From a virus, in IMG/VR virus record IMGVR_UViG_3300018914_000001, positions 94,515 to 158,514 of that record: a stretch of 64,000 nucleotides of DNA; one strand, given 5' to 3'. The notes under the pieces were generated by a model that did no database searches, had not been told where the DNA came from, and was given only the letters and a program-made list of their open reading frames with translations. Positions 57,733-64,000 of this stretch are shown here, in pieces; the stretch's first letter is position 1; every line of letters starts with the position of its first letter. The translations under genes and the position numbers were made by a program.

Positions 57733-57993
57733 CTCCCCAATAACAAGAGTTGCTTCGCTCGATGTTATAATATCTTTTATTAAGTGGTCGCCAATACACC
57801 TTCCAATGTAAAGCTCATCAAGGGAACCGACACCCTCTACGAATAATCCAGAATCTATAGAGAACAGTTTGACAGGATAAGCTTTTTCAAAGGAAGAGTA
57901 GTTAGTAACGAATAGATAGGATTCATCGTCTAGGACAACAAAGGAGCCGAAATTCGCCCTTTTATTGTTTACGCGTTTATCAACAATTTTCAT
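57721..57993 (-). CDS. Unknown protein, 90 residues
   Basis: Start at ATG 57993 behind AAGGAGAGA, inside the end of the RNA ligase gene (14-nt overlap). Beta-rich with an acidic end (FGSFVVLDDESYLFVTNYSS, SEATLVIGEEGV). No family is recognised. Coupling to the ligase suggests a linked role. Confidence 0.6.
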   Translation of the reverse strand: MKIVDKRVNNKRANFGSFVVLDDESYLFVTNYSSFEKAYPVKLFSIDSGLFVEGVGSLDELYIGRCIGDHLIKDIITSSEATLVIGEEGV

Positions 57994-58897
57994 CTTTTTG
58001 TCTCTCCTTGATAATTTCTTTGACAAAATTTGGCATAACTGTGCTAAGGCTTTTGCGAAGCTCTCTGGTGTCGTATACACTCGGCAGATAGTCGGCTTCT
58101 TCTTTTATAAGATCATCATAAATACGATGGTTTAGCTCTTTGAGAACGACACCCATATCTTCAATACCCCATTGAGCATCCAATACCTGCTCATCAACAA
58201 GTTTGTGCAGGAACTTCTCAACACGTGCCTTGGTAACGTAAGTGTCTACGAATAAACGTTCTTTGCTCTTTGGTTTATTAGGGTCTTTTGGCAACTTTTG
58301 TTTTTGCACCTCAGCAAAAGCCTCAGTGACCATCTTGACAAACATCTGTCTGCCAAATTGGTTGATGAAAGTTACATTTTTGACAACGATTCCTTCACCC
58401 TGCTCCACTTCGCCAAGCTTGCCGCCAATCAGTGTCTTGCCGACGAACTGCTCCAGATGAGCATAACCTTGGTATACTCCCTCGTAGAAAACAGGAATCA
58501 AATTCAGATGCAGTCTCTGAGCCTCATTCCTGACTTCTTCGAAGGGAAGGTAACGATGAGTGCTTACATCGTACAGGTCAAACAGGTAGAATGTCTTCTC
58601 AGGGTATTTGACCTTGTGGGGATTCAGCCATTCGCCAAAGTAGATCGTGTTAGGGCGAAGGACTTTGCCAGCGATATTGTCCATTACCCATCCATAAAAG
58701 CCTCCAAGAGTGTTGCTCTCATCAAGTTTTGTGCGGCGAGAGAATACCGCAAGGTCGCCATTCGCAGGGTTCAGACAAAAGGATGCATTTGCGCCATCCA
58801 GCTTTTCTTGAACCACGATGTGGTCGCCATCGTTCAGAATCCCTTGCGTGGTTTTGTGTCCAAGGCGAACGATGTCCATATATGCTTTTTGTTCCAT
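57980..58897 (-). CDS. RNA ligase (T4 Rnl2-like)
   Basis: 305 residues, ATG 58897 behind AGGAGGG. Nucleotidyltransferase motifs in order: VVQEKLDGANASF (nucleophile Lys about 32), FSRRTKLD, IYFGEWL, FYLFDLYD, GEGIVVKN and a distal FVKMV. The C-terminal third is helical. Rnl2-type ligases seal nicked RNA and repair tRNAs cut by host anticodon nucleases, which suits a phage with a large tRNA array. A partner kinase/phosphatase (Pnkp-like) is not seen in the window. Confidence 0.85.
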   Translation of the reverse strand: MEQKAYMDIVRLGHKTTQGILNDGDHIVVQEKLDGANASFCLNPANGDLAVFSRRTKLDESNTLGGFYGWVMDNIAGKVLRPNTIYFGEWLNPHKVKYPEKTFYLFDLYDVSTHRYLPFEEVRNEAQRLHLNLIPVFYEGVYQGYAHLEQFVGKTLIGGKLGEVEQGEGIVVKNVTFINQFGRQMFVKMVTEAFAEVQKQKLPKDPNKPKSKERLFVDTYVTKARVEKFLHKLVDEQVLDAQWGIEDMGVVLKELNHRIYDDLIKEEADYLPSVYDTRELRKSLSTVMPNFVKEIIKERQKDENC

Positions 58898-58921
58898 TGT
58901 TGTATATAACCCTCCTATGAG

Positions 58922-59545
58922 TTAGAAATTAGCATCATCAAGTTCACTTTCGTCTTTGACGATAAGCTTTCTTCTCAAATTGTGATACTCGACTATAAGA
59001 AGCAACAGGCGAAGCCACTCAAATTTGCAATGGATACGAATGTCTGCAAACTGCTTCCACGATTGGAAGTTATCTGTCAGCAGATAATGGCGCATTTCAG
59101 TTGCGCTGATGGGCGTGTTGCTTCGCGGTACGATGTCAAAATACATTCTTGCCATATCTCTGCCTTTTTGGAAGGTCAACTGATCTTCAGTAAACCATAG
59201 GCTTTGACTGTCACCGCTACCAGTGACCATGTAGTCAGGATGTTCACCAAGAGCCATTGTCGCCTGTTCCATTACGTATTTACCCCATGCTTCGCTGATG
59301 TCATCAGGGGTCGTGATGTCAGGCAATGGGATAACTTCAACAAGGTCGCCATAAATCTTCTTGATAAGCTTAATGCGCTCAGCGGCACTGTAAGGGTTTT
59401 GTCGTGTTTCACTCTCCTGAGAGGAGCCTACAAATACCACAAACTTTTCGCACGAATTGATGCCGCGCTCAATGATTTCCTGATGCCCTTTATGGATATG
59501 CTGGAAGCGTCCAACCATGAAGCCAGCTTTAAATTGTTTTTCCAT
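58922..59545 (-). CDS. nadM: Nicotinamide-nucleotide adenylyltransferase (NadM-like)
   Basis: 207 residues, start at ATG 59545 behind GGAGGGAAGG. The cytidylyltransferase fold is clear: GFMVGRFQHIHKGHQEII (the HxGH-type motif), GSSQESETRQNPYSAAERI and TPISATEMRHYL (the ISxTxxR motif). It makes NAD+ from NMN and ATP. It follows the NAMPT gene, so the pair forms a two-step route from nicotinamide to NAD+. Cytosolic. Confidence 0.85.
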   Translation of the reverse strand: MEKQFKAGFMVGRFQHIHKGHQEIIERGINSCEKFVVFVGSSQESETRQNPYSAAERIKLIKKIYGDLVEVIPLPDITTPDDISEAWGKYVMEQATMALGEHPDYMVTGSGDSQSLWFTEDQLTFQKGRDMARMYFDIVPRSNTPISATEMRHYLLTDNFQSWKQFADIRIHCKFEWLRLLLLIVEYHNLRRKLIVKDESELDDANF

Positions 59546-59593
59546 TACCTTCCCTCCTTGGCAAAATCCTATAGGTGATCTTTGCATTTGCCC

Positions 59594-59625
59594 CACTCCT
59601 GAGCCTTTTTAAAAGTTCAGGAGTG
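59594..59625. repeat. Inverted repeat between the two NAD genes
   Basis: CACTCCTGA (59594-59602) and TCAGGAGTG (59617-59625) form a perfect 9-bp stem, with a further CTTTT/AAAAG pairing inside. It may reduce read-through from NAMPT to NadM or protect the mRNA. Confidence 0.5.
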
Positions 59626-59647
59626 AGTTTAAACATAAATGGGTATA

Positions 59648-61153
59648 TTAGGACAGCCCATGTAATGCGCGAATGCGCTTAATCTCTTCCTTGATTGCAG
59701 GAGCAATGACAATGGTGTCAGCTACACGTGCTTCACGCTGAGATTCGATCTGCATATGATTTTCTTCGATGGTGAAGACCTTGACAAAGGGCTTGTCTGT
59801 AGAGCCATCAAAATGATAGAGGATATTATACAATCCATTATCAGCATTGATAGCGCCAGCATACTTTCCATCGTTGCTATAATCAACGACCATGTTCATC
59901 TCTTCGTCAATAAACAGCTTGACAATTCCTGGAATTGATTGTTTAATAGGAACTTCAGAAAACTTCATACGGCTATCTTTGTTAGAGAATGAAGTTTTCA
60001 TCGCCCATCCCAAATAGTCGCGAGTAAGATGAGTGTAAAATCCTGCCCCAATGCCATACAGCACAAAGTTCAAAGGAACGTTGTTTTCAAGCAAGATAGC
60101 ATCATACTTTTTGACTTGTTCAAAGGACATTCCTTCGCCAATGATTACACTCACATTAGTCAGACCATGCTCTTGCGCAACATGATAGATGTCGATTGCT
60201 TGTTGAATGACATTGCCGCTATCAGGGCGAGGCGTAATTCGAACATCTTTTTCAGCCGCATACTTCGCAACAACAGGAATGTAATTTTGAATCACATTAT
60301 TCGCGTTGTATGTGTCGATAGGGAAAGGGAAGATGGGAGAACCTTCACCGCGCTGATGGAACGCCTCTGCAACAGCATCTACACCATACAGGAAGGACTG
60401 TAGTTCATCATCGAACTGCTGGACAACCTTGTGTGCAGAAGCCGCCACAGAGCCAACAGGAGCTTTACGATAATATTGTTTTGTGTGGATGTCATCAGTT
60501 CCGAACAGAGACATATTCCAAGCCAATCCAGCGAGTGCCGCGTTTTGCTCAGAAGCATGTCCGCGATAGCCAAAAGAATGGAAACGCCACTTAAATTGCT
60601 CCCAATCGTACCCATGTTCTTTGCATTGTTGTTCGAGATATTCCCTCATCTCGAATGCGTGAGTAGCGGCGGCGGCAGGAAAGTAAGCTTTCATCAGATA
60701 TGCCTCATCCCAAGAGACAAGTTCACCAAAACCTGCGTGTCCAAGACATGCAATGAATGCATTTAGATCATCAAAATCCTTAGCTACATTAGAGATTTGA
60801 CAGAAGGGTGTACCTACAGGGCAATAGAAACCATCAGGCAACGCCTCTACCTTGATAGGAAAATACCCTTTGAATTCATTTACAACACGTTCAAAAATAT
60901 GACGCGGAAAGACCAATCCCATTTCTTTTGCGATTTCGTGCGCCTCATCAACATCTTCCATCGTGATAGGCGTACCAAACGCCTCAGCGACATAATGCGA
61001 AAATAAGAAGAGGATTTGTGGTCTGCGACGATTGTACATGTGCGACACCTCGAAAGACGTGTCAATCTTCAACATGTTATGAGAAAACCCATAGGCATCA
61101 ACACGAAGAATTTTATTTTGGCGCTTACGCATCATTTCAAAGATTGTTTTCAT
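59648..61153 (-). CDS. nadV: Nicotinamide phosphoribosyltransferase (NAMPT/NadV)
   Basis: 501 residues; the second ATG (61153) is preferred because the first (61162) touches the ribosome site GGGAG. Hallmarks: YGFSHNM, HAFEMREY, FRFHSFGYRGHAS region (as WRFHSFGYRGHAS), GVDAVAEAFHQRG, RPDSGN (phosphate-binding), GEGMSF and FVLYGIGAGFY. It turns nicotinamide plus PRPP into NMN. With NadM this restores NAD+ after defence systems such as Thoeris, CBASS-TIR or DSR2 deplete it; such phage pathways have been described. The operon starts at the promoter near 61831. Confidence 0.9.
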   Translation of the reverse strand: MKTIFEMMRKRQNKILRVDAYGFSHNMLKIDTSFEVSHMYNRRRPQILFLFSHYVAEAFGTPITMEDVDEAHEIAKEMGLVFPRHIFERVVNEFKGYFPIKVEALPDGFYCPVGTPFCQISNVAKDFDDLNAFIACLGHAGFGELVSWDEAYLMKAYFPAAAATHAFEMREYLEQQCKEHGYDWEQFKWRFHSFGYRGHASEQNAALAGLAWNMSLFGTDDIHTKQYYRKAPVGSVAASAHKVVQQFDDELQSFLYGVDAVAEAFHQRGEGSPIFPFPIDTYNANNVIQNYIPVVAKYAAEKDVRITPRPDSGNVIQQAIDIYHVAQEHGLTNVSVIIGEGMSFEQVKKYDAILLENNVPLNFVLYGIGAGFYTHLTRDYLGWAMKTSFSNKDSRMKFSEVPIKQSIPGIVKLFIDEEMNMVVDYSNDGKYAGAINADNGLYNILYHFDGSTDKPFVKVFTIEENHMQIESQREARVADTIVIAPAIKEEIKRIRALHGLS

Positions 61154-61223
61154 TTTTGACATCTCCCTTTAAAGTTTATCGTTAGCTTCGAGAACTGCGT
61201 TGCGTACTGGAACTCCTGTTTTA

Positions 61224-61787
61224 TCAATCCTTTGGTATGAGAATTTTATTTCCAGTGACGGGACATACAAACCACCCAACCTTATCAGCGCGGTTTTCGA
61301 TCAAAGAAGGAATGCCAACGTGAGTTTTGTTGCAAGAAACACAATTCACAACATTGACATTTCCACATTGTAGTAAAATGACTTTCATATCTTTTTCTTT
61401 TAATTCAGGAAATCTATCCTTAATTTTGTATTGCAATCTATGATAATGAGTTGCAAGGTCAAGACCATAGTAGTTAGCTACCTTAACAATAGCGAAAAGC
61501 ACATCAGCACATTCATCGCCAATAGCTTCAAGTTTTTGTTGATCGCTATTATTGATCTCGTCATGACCAAAGCGACCGACTTCCTGATTGCGAATTGCTT
61601 TTGCTACGCGACCAATGCGTTGGCTCAGATTGGAGTGAAGCTCCATTGCCTCTTGAATTTCGGTCAGTTCTTCCACCAGAAGAAGCCCACCAAAAGAGCC
61701 AATTTGCTTATCCCATTTTTTTGTTACTTCAACCTCTTTTACATATTCCTGAATCTGCCCAAGTGTAACGGAAGACTTTACCGTCAT
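61224..61787 (-). CDS. MazG-like nucleotide pyrophosphohydrolase with zinc ribbon
   Basis: 187 residues, ATG 61787 behind AGAGGTGATAC. The EExxE-type motif (LLLVEELTEIQEAM) and DECADVLFAIVKVANYYG are the metal-binding sites of MazG/dUTPase-type pyrophosphohydrolases. The C-terminal part (CVSCNKTHVG, WFVCPVTGNK) is a zinc ribbon. It may trim (d)NTPs or lower (p)ppGpp in the infected cell, as proposed for phage MazG. It heads the NAD-gene operon. Confidence 0.8.
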   Translation of the reverse strand: MTVKSSVTLGQIQEYVKEVEVTKKWDKQIGSFGGLLLVEELTEIQEAMELHSNLSQRIGRVAKAIRNQEVGRFGHDEINNSDQQKLEAIGDECADVLFAIVKVANYYGLDLATHYHRLQYKIKDRFPELKEKDMKVILLQCGNVNVVNCVSCNKTHVGIPSLIENRADKVGWFVCPVTGNKILIPKD

Positions 61788-61807
61788 AATGTATCACCTC
61801 TAACTAC

Positions 61808-61836
61808 AGTCTAGCAATAATTAGAGGATTTGTCAA
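61808..61836 (-). promoter_or_regulatory. Sigma-A promoter for the MazG-NAMPT operon
   Basis: TTGACA (61831-61836) and TAGACT (61808-61813) on the minus strand with 17-bp spacing, about 20 bp before the MazG ATG. Confidence 0.7.
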
Positions 61837-61896
61837 TACATCAGAAGATAAAAAAATGGTAGGACTTATCTCCTACCATTTTTGCCCGAGTGAATA

Positions 61897-62463
61897 TTAT
61901 GAATAGTTAGAATCACACATGTTAACATCCTGCTCTTCAAGCTGTTGAAGTTCGGCAGATAATTTCATGAATGCTTTTTCGTCACCATTGTCTATGGCTT
62001 CATCAATCATTTGTCGTAAACGATTGATGTTAGCAATTTTAATAGATGTTGCTAAAAACAAAGTCGCATAAAGATCATCATGAACATCATTCTCATGTTC
62101 ATCAACGAAGGTGTTGTTTATGCAAACGCCCATATACTCTGGCGATTTGTTGCTATCTCTAAAATATATTCTGACATAAAATTCAGCCTCTGGATTCAAA
62201 TGGATATATTTTAGTGCTGTATCAACATTTGAAGTATTGGCAACCCCTTTTCTATAAAACTTAAATGTAGGCATCTTACTCTCCTTTGAGGAAAACAAGA
62301 ACCCCCTTGGGATGTAACGGACATCATCAATAAAATGGACGCGATCAAGCAAGTTGTTTCTTAAATAAAGCAGTAAGTCTCGAACTTTTGCATCTGCCAA
62401 TGGGTAATAGTACAGAAACCAGTCGATAAACTTCCTTTTGTCTTCGATTGTTACATTGAACAT
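61897..62463 (-). CDS. YpiB-like protein with IDEAL domain
   Basis: Start at ATG 62463 behind AGGGGGCG; an upstream TTG has no ribosome site. 188 residues. The N-terminal part (KRKFIDWFLYYYPLADAKVR, LLDRVHFIDDVRYIPRGFL) follows the UPF0302/YpiB family of Bacillus, and the C-terminal helix INRLRQMIDEAIDNGDEKAF is an IDEAL domain. In the host YpiB acts in envelope regulation with YrzL as I recall; a phage copy is a likely mimic. It has its own promoter. Confidence 0.75.
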   Translation of the reverse strand: MFNVTIEDKRKFIDWFLYYYPLADAKVRDLLLYLRNNLLDRVHFIDDVRYIPRGFLFSSKESKMPTFKFYRKGVANTSNVDTALKYIHLNPEAEFYVRIYFRDSNKSPEYMGVCINNTFVDEHENDVHDDLYATLFLATSIKIANINRLRQMIDEAIDNGDEKAFMKLSAELQQLEEQDVNMCDSNYS

Positions 62464-62514
62464 ATAATCGCCCCCTACAAGGAATTTAAAGGAAACCACT
62501 GCCAAGTTATCTAT

Positions 62515-62543
62515 ATCATAACACTATCAGACTAGTCTGTCAA
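62515..62543 (-). promoter_or_regulatory. Sigma-A promoter for the YpiB-like gene
   Basis: TTGACA (62538-62543) and TATGAT (62515-62520) on the minus strand with 17-bp spacing; the -35 overlaps the dihydrofolate reductase stop. Confidence 0.75.
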
Positions 62544-63046
62544 CTACTTTTTAGAGTCAATGTAATAAAACTATAATCATAGGGGCTATTGCCATCTTCG
62601 TTACCGATTCTGATAGATGTAACCTCCCATTTATCTTCATCTATTTTAGGAAAAAATGCGTCAGCGTCCTCAAATACATGGTCAATAATTGTAATGTGTA
62701 AACGTTCTGCAAGAGGCATGAATATCTCGTAAATTTCTGCTCCTCCGATGATAAATACATCGTCTTCTGGCTCTAGTAGTTCATCATCATAAAGCTTTAA
62801 GAATTCCTCAAGCGAATTTATGATATAGCAACCATCAGAGGAGTACTCTTTATCTTTAGTCATAATAAGATTAATTCTGTTGGGAAGCTTTTTACCAATT
62901 GATTCGTGTGTCTTTCGTCCCATCAATACAATCTTACCATTTGTCATATTTCTGAAATGTTTCATATCCTCTGGAAGATTCCAGAGGAGTTGGTTATTCT
63001 TCCCAATTCCTCTGTTTCTATCCATCGCCGCGATCAAATGTATCAT
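62540..63046 (-). CDS. folA: Dihydrofolate reductase
   Basis: 168 residues, ATG 63046 coupled to the previous stop as ATGA. The family pattern is clear: MIHLIAAMDRNRGIGKNNQL, LPEDMKHFR (catalytic Asp/Glu region), LMGRKTHESIG, FIIGGAEIYE and a C-terminal beta strand with YSFITL. It regenerates tetrahydrofolate, used up by the ThyA encoded next to it. The small zinc-ribbon gene lies between the two. Confidence 0.92.
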   Translation of the reverse strand: MIHLIAAMDRNRGIGKNNQLLWNLPEDMKHFRNMTNGKIVLMGRKTHESIGKKLPNRINLIMTKDKEYSSDGCYIINSLEEFLKLYDDELLEPEDDVFIIGGAEIYEIFMPLAERLHITIIDHVFEDADAFFPKIDEDKWEVTSIRIGNEDGNSPYDYSFITLTLKSS

Positions 63047-63192
63047 TCAAACACCTTTGACGCACGTTCCACCTTATGAGTCCATACAACTAAGTCGCAA
63101 TCATCACATTGAAAGCCAACATCAATCCTTCCTGCCACATCTGAGTCAACATAAAACAAAGTAATGTCGTTCCCACAATTTATACATTTCAT
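63043..63192 (-). CDS. Small zinc-ribbon protein, 49 residues
   Basis: ATG 63192 behind GGAGGTG, overlapping the thyA stop as TAATG; its stop overlaps the DHFR start. CINCGND and CDDCDLVV are two CxxC pairs 24 residues apart, enclosing a beta-rich loop (ITLFYVDSDVAGRIDVGFQ). It may bind zinc as a rubredoxin-like knuckle. The product is below usual ORF cut-offs but has a strong ribosome site and tight coupling on both sides. No function is known. Confidence 0.75.
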   Translation of the reverse strand: MKCINCGNDITLFYVDSDVAGRIDVGFQCDDCDLVVWTHKVERASKVFE

Positions 63193-63989
63193 TATACTGA
63201 CACCTCCATCGAAATTGAATCATGAGAGCGATAGTCAATTAACTTGACATCGTTTACTGTGAAGTCTTTGAATTCCTTAATTTCTGGATTAATCCAGAAC
63301 TTAGGAGGCGTAAGTGGTTCGCGAGAGAGTTGTTCAGTCAATGGAGCAAAATGATTTTCGTAGATATGAGCATTATTGATATAATGTTTGAACTTGCCAA
63401 CTTTCAGACCTGTCACCTGAGCGATCATGTGAATGAAAACGGCATATTGCGTCATGTTAAATGGAATACCCAAGCCAACGTCTCCGCTACGTTGCACTAG
63501 CGTACAATTCAGGTATCCATCCGTTACATCCCACATTGTCATGAACGCGCATGGGCGAAGAGCCATGTATGGCAAGTCTTCGATGTTCCAAAGGCTGATA
63601 ATCATAGCACGATCTTGTGGATTTGTTCTTAGTGTATGGATAAGCTTGTTAACCTGATCGTATTTCGCAATCTGGTAGCCATAAGCACGACCAATAGTGC
63701 CATCGTCTTGCATCCATTCTCTCCAAATTTTAACACCTTTCTTTTCAAGATCATTTACGTCATTATTTCCGTTCATAATCCAGAGCATTTCTTCAACTGC
63801 TGTTTTAAAGGCAACCTTCTTGGTAGTCAAAATAGGAAATTCTTTTTGTAAATCAAATTCGAAGTCCCATCCGAAAATCTTTTTGGTAGGCATTCCTGTG
63901 CGGTTCTGATCGTAATAGCCTTCTTCTAGAATTTCTTTGACAAGAGTTAGGTATTGTACGTCTGCACTGTATCCTCTCATTCTTCCCAT
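63192..63989 (-). CDS. thyA: Thymidylate synthase (ThyA)
   Basis: 265 residues from ATG 63989. ThyA hallmarks: [20 protein letters not shown], a folate site, [14 protein letters not shown] with the nucleophile Cys about 147, [20 protein letters not shown] and [10 protein letters not shown]. The PC-x-F form at the active site, without the usual His after Cys, matches Bacillus subtilis/phi3T-type ThyA as I recall it. It makes dTMP from dUMP. The gene lies at the window edge but is complete. Confidence 0.9.
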   Translation of the reverse strand: MGRMRGYSADVQYLTLVKEILEEGYYDQNRTGMPTKKIFGWDFEFDLQKEFPILTTKKVAFKTAVEEMLWIMNGNNDVNDLEKKGVKIWREWMQDDGTIGRAYGYQIAKYDQVNKLIHTLRTNPQDRAMIISLWNIEDLPYMALRPCAFMTMWDVTDGYLNCTLVQRSGDVGLGIPFNMTQYAVFIHMIAQVTGLKVGKFKHYINNAHIYENHFAPLTEQLSREPLTPPKFWINPEIKEFKDFTVNDVKLIDYRSHDSISMEVSV

Positions 63990-64000
63990 TTTATCGCCCT

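Noticed and set aside
63192-63989. Altered ThyA active site (no His after the catalytic Cys)
   Set aside because: Bacillus subtilis and phi3T ThyA have the same PC-x-x form, so this is a known subclass.
1-64000. CRISPR array, rRNA genes, insertion sequence or an attP core
   Set aside because: No direct repeat array with regular spacers, no transposase gene and no rRNA were seen. An attachment site cannot be named without host sequence.

Overview
This window is a contiguous piece of the genome of a large, tailed (siphovirus-type) bacteriophage of a low-GC, endospore-forming Gram-positive host (Bacillota: a Bacillus, Brevibacillus or Paenibacillus type; the genus cannot be decided from the window). 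Reasons: a canonical terminase-portal-protease-capsid-tail-lysis late cluster; strong AGGAGG-type ribosome binding sites; consensus sigma-A promoters (TTGACA-17-TATAAT); a Dit/Tal-type tail tip with no sheath gene; and two genes with relatives in spore formers (an alpha/beta-type small acid-soluble spore protein and a YpiB/IDEAL-domain protein). Genes are tightly packed with frequent ATGA overlaps.

Layout. 1-2637: the end of a coupling-protein-like (TraG/VirD4) ATPase and a replication-relaxation protein, both typical of conjugative plasmids, facing a tyrosine recombinase on the minus strand. 2749-8856 (+): RecD-like helicase, an HTH/zinc-finger regulator candidate, an HU-like protein, a PIN-PhoH ATPase and small unknowns. 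8874-10836 (+): a tRNA array with two promoters, 14 recognisable tRNA genes (Tyr, Val, Ala, Phe, Asp, Ile, Asn, Glu, Gln, His, Leu, Met/Ile, Pro, Thr), one tRNA-like element with a degenerate anticodon arm, four structured spacers, one 39-codon ORF and a terminator. Several of the tRNAs are abnormal: His with a long variable arm, Leu with a short one, Pro with an extra arm. 10881-43929 (+): the late genes, comprising terminase, portal, protease with an internally started scaffold, capsid, connectors, tail tube, an unexpected second tyrosine recombinase inside the tail cluster, an enzymatic tape measure protein, Dit, Tal, fibres, an AdoMet-decarboxylase-like protein with its own promoter, a coiled-coil membrane protein, a multidomain endolysin and a holin. 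A strong bidirectional terminator (43965-44008) separates this from the opposing transcription unit.

44046-63989 (-): metabolic, replication and counter-defence genes read leftward: ThyA, DHFR, YpiB-like, MazG-like, NAMPT, NMN adenylyltransferase, RNA ligase, macro domain, ClpP-like protease, RNase HI, small membrane and zinc-ribbon proteins, DnaE polymerase, a lipoprotein, many small ORFs, a NADAR-like protein, RusA and, last, the SASP. Read together, NAMPT + NMNAT (NAD+ resynthesis), macro and NADAR domains (ADP-ribose handling), the RNA ligase and the tRNA array suggest a phage equipped to survive host defences that deplete NAD+, ADP-ribosylate nucleic acids or cut tRNAs. ThyA, DHFR and MazG serve nucleotide supply; DnaE, RNase H, RecD-like helicase, RusA and HU serve replication and recombination.

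Several real genes below are shorter than an ordinary ORF cutoff and were found by reading both strands for start, stop and Shine-Dalgarno signals. Family names come from motif recognition only; no database search was run.
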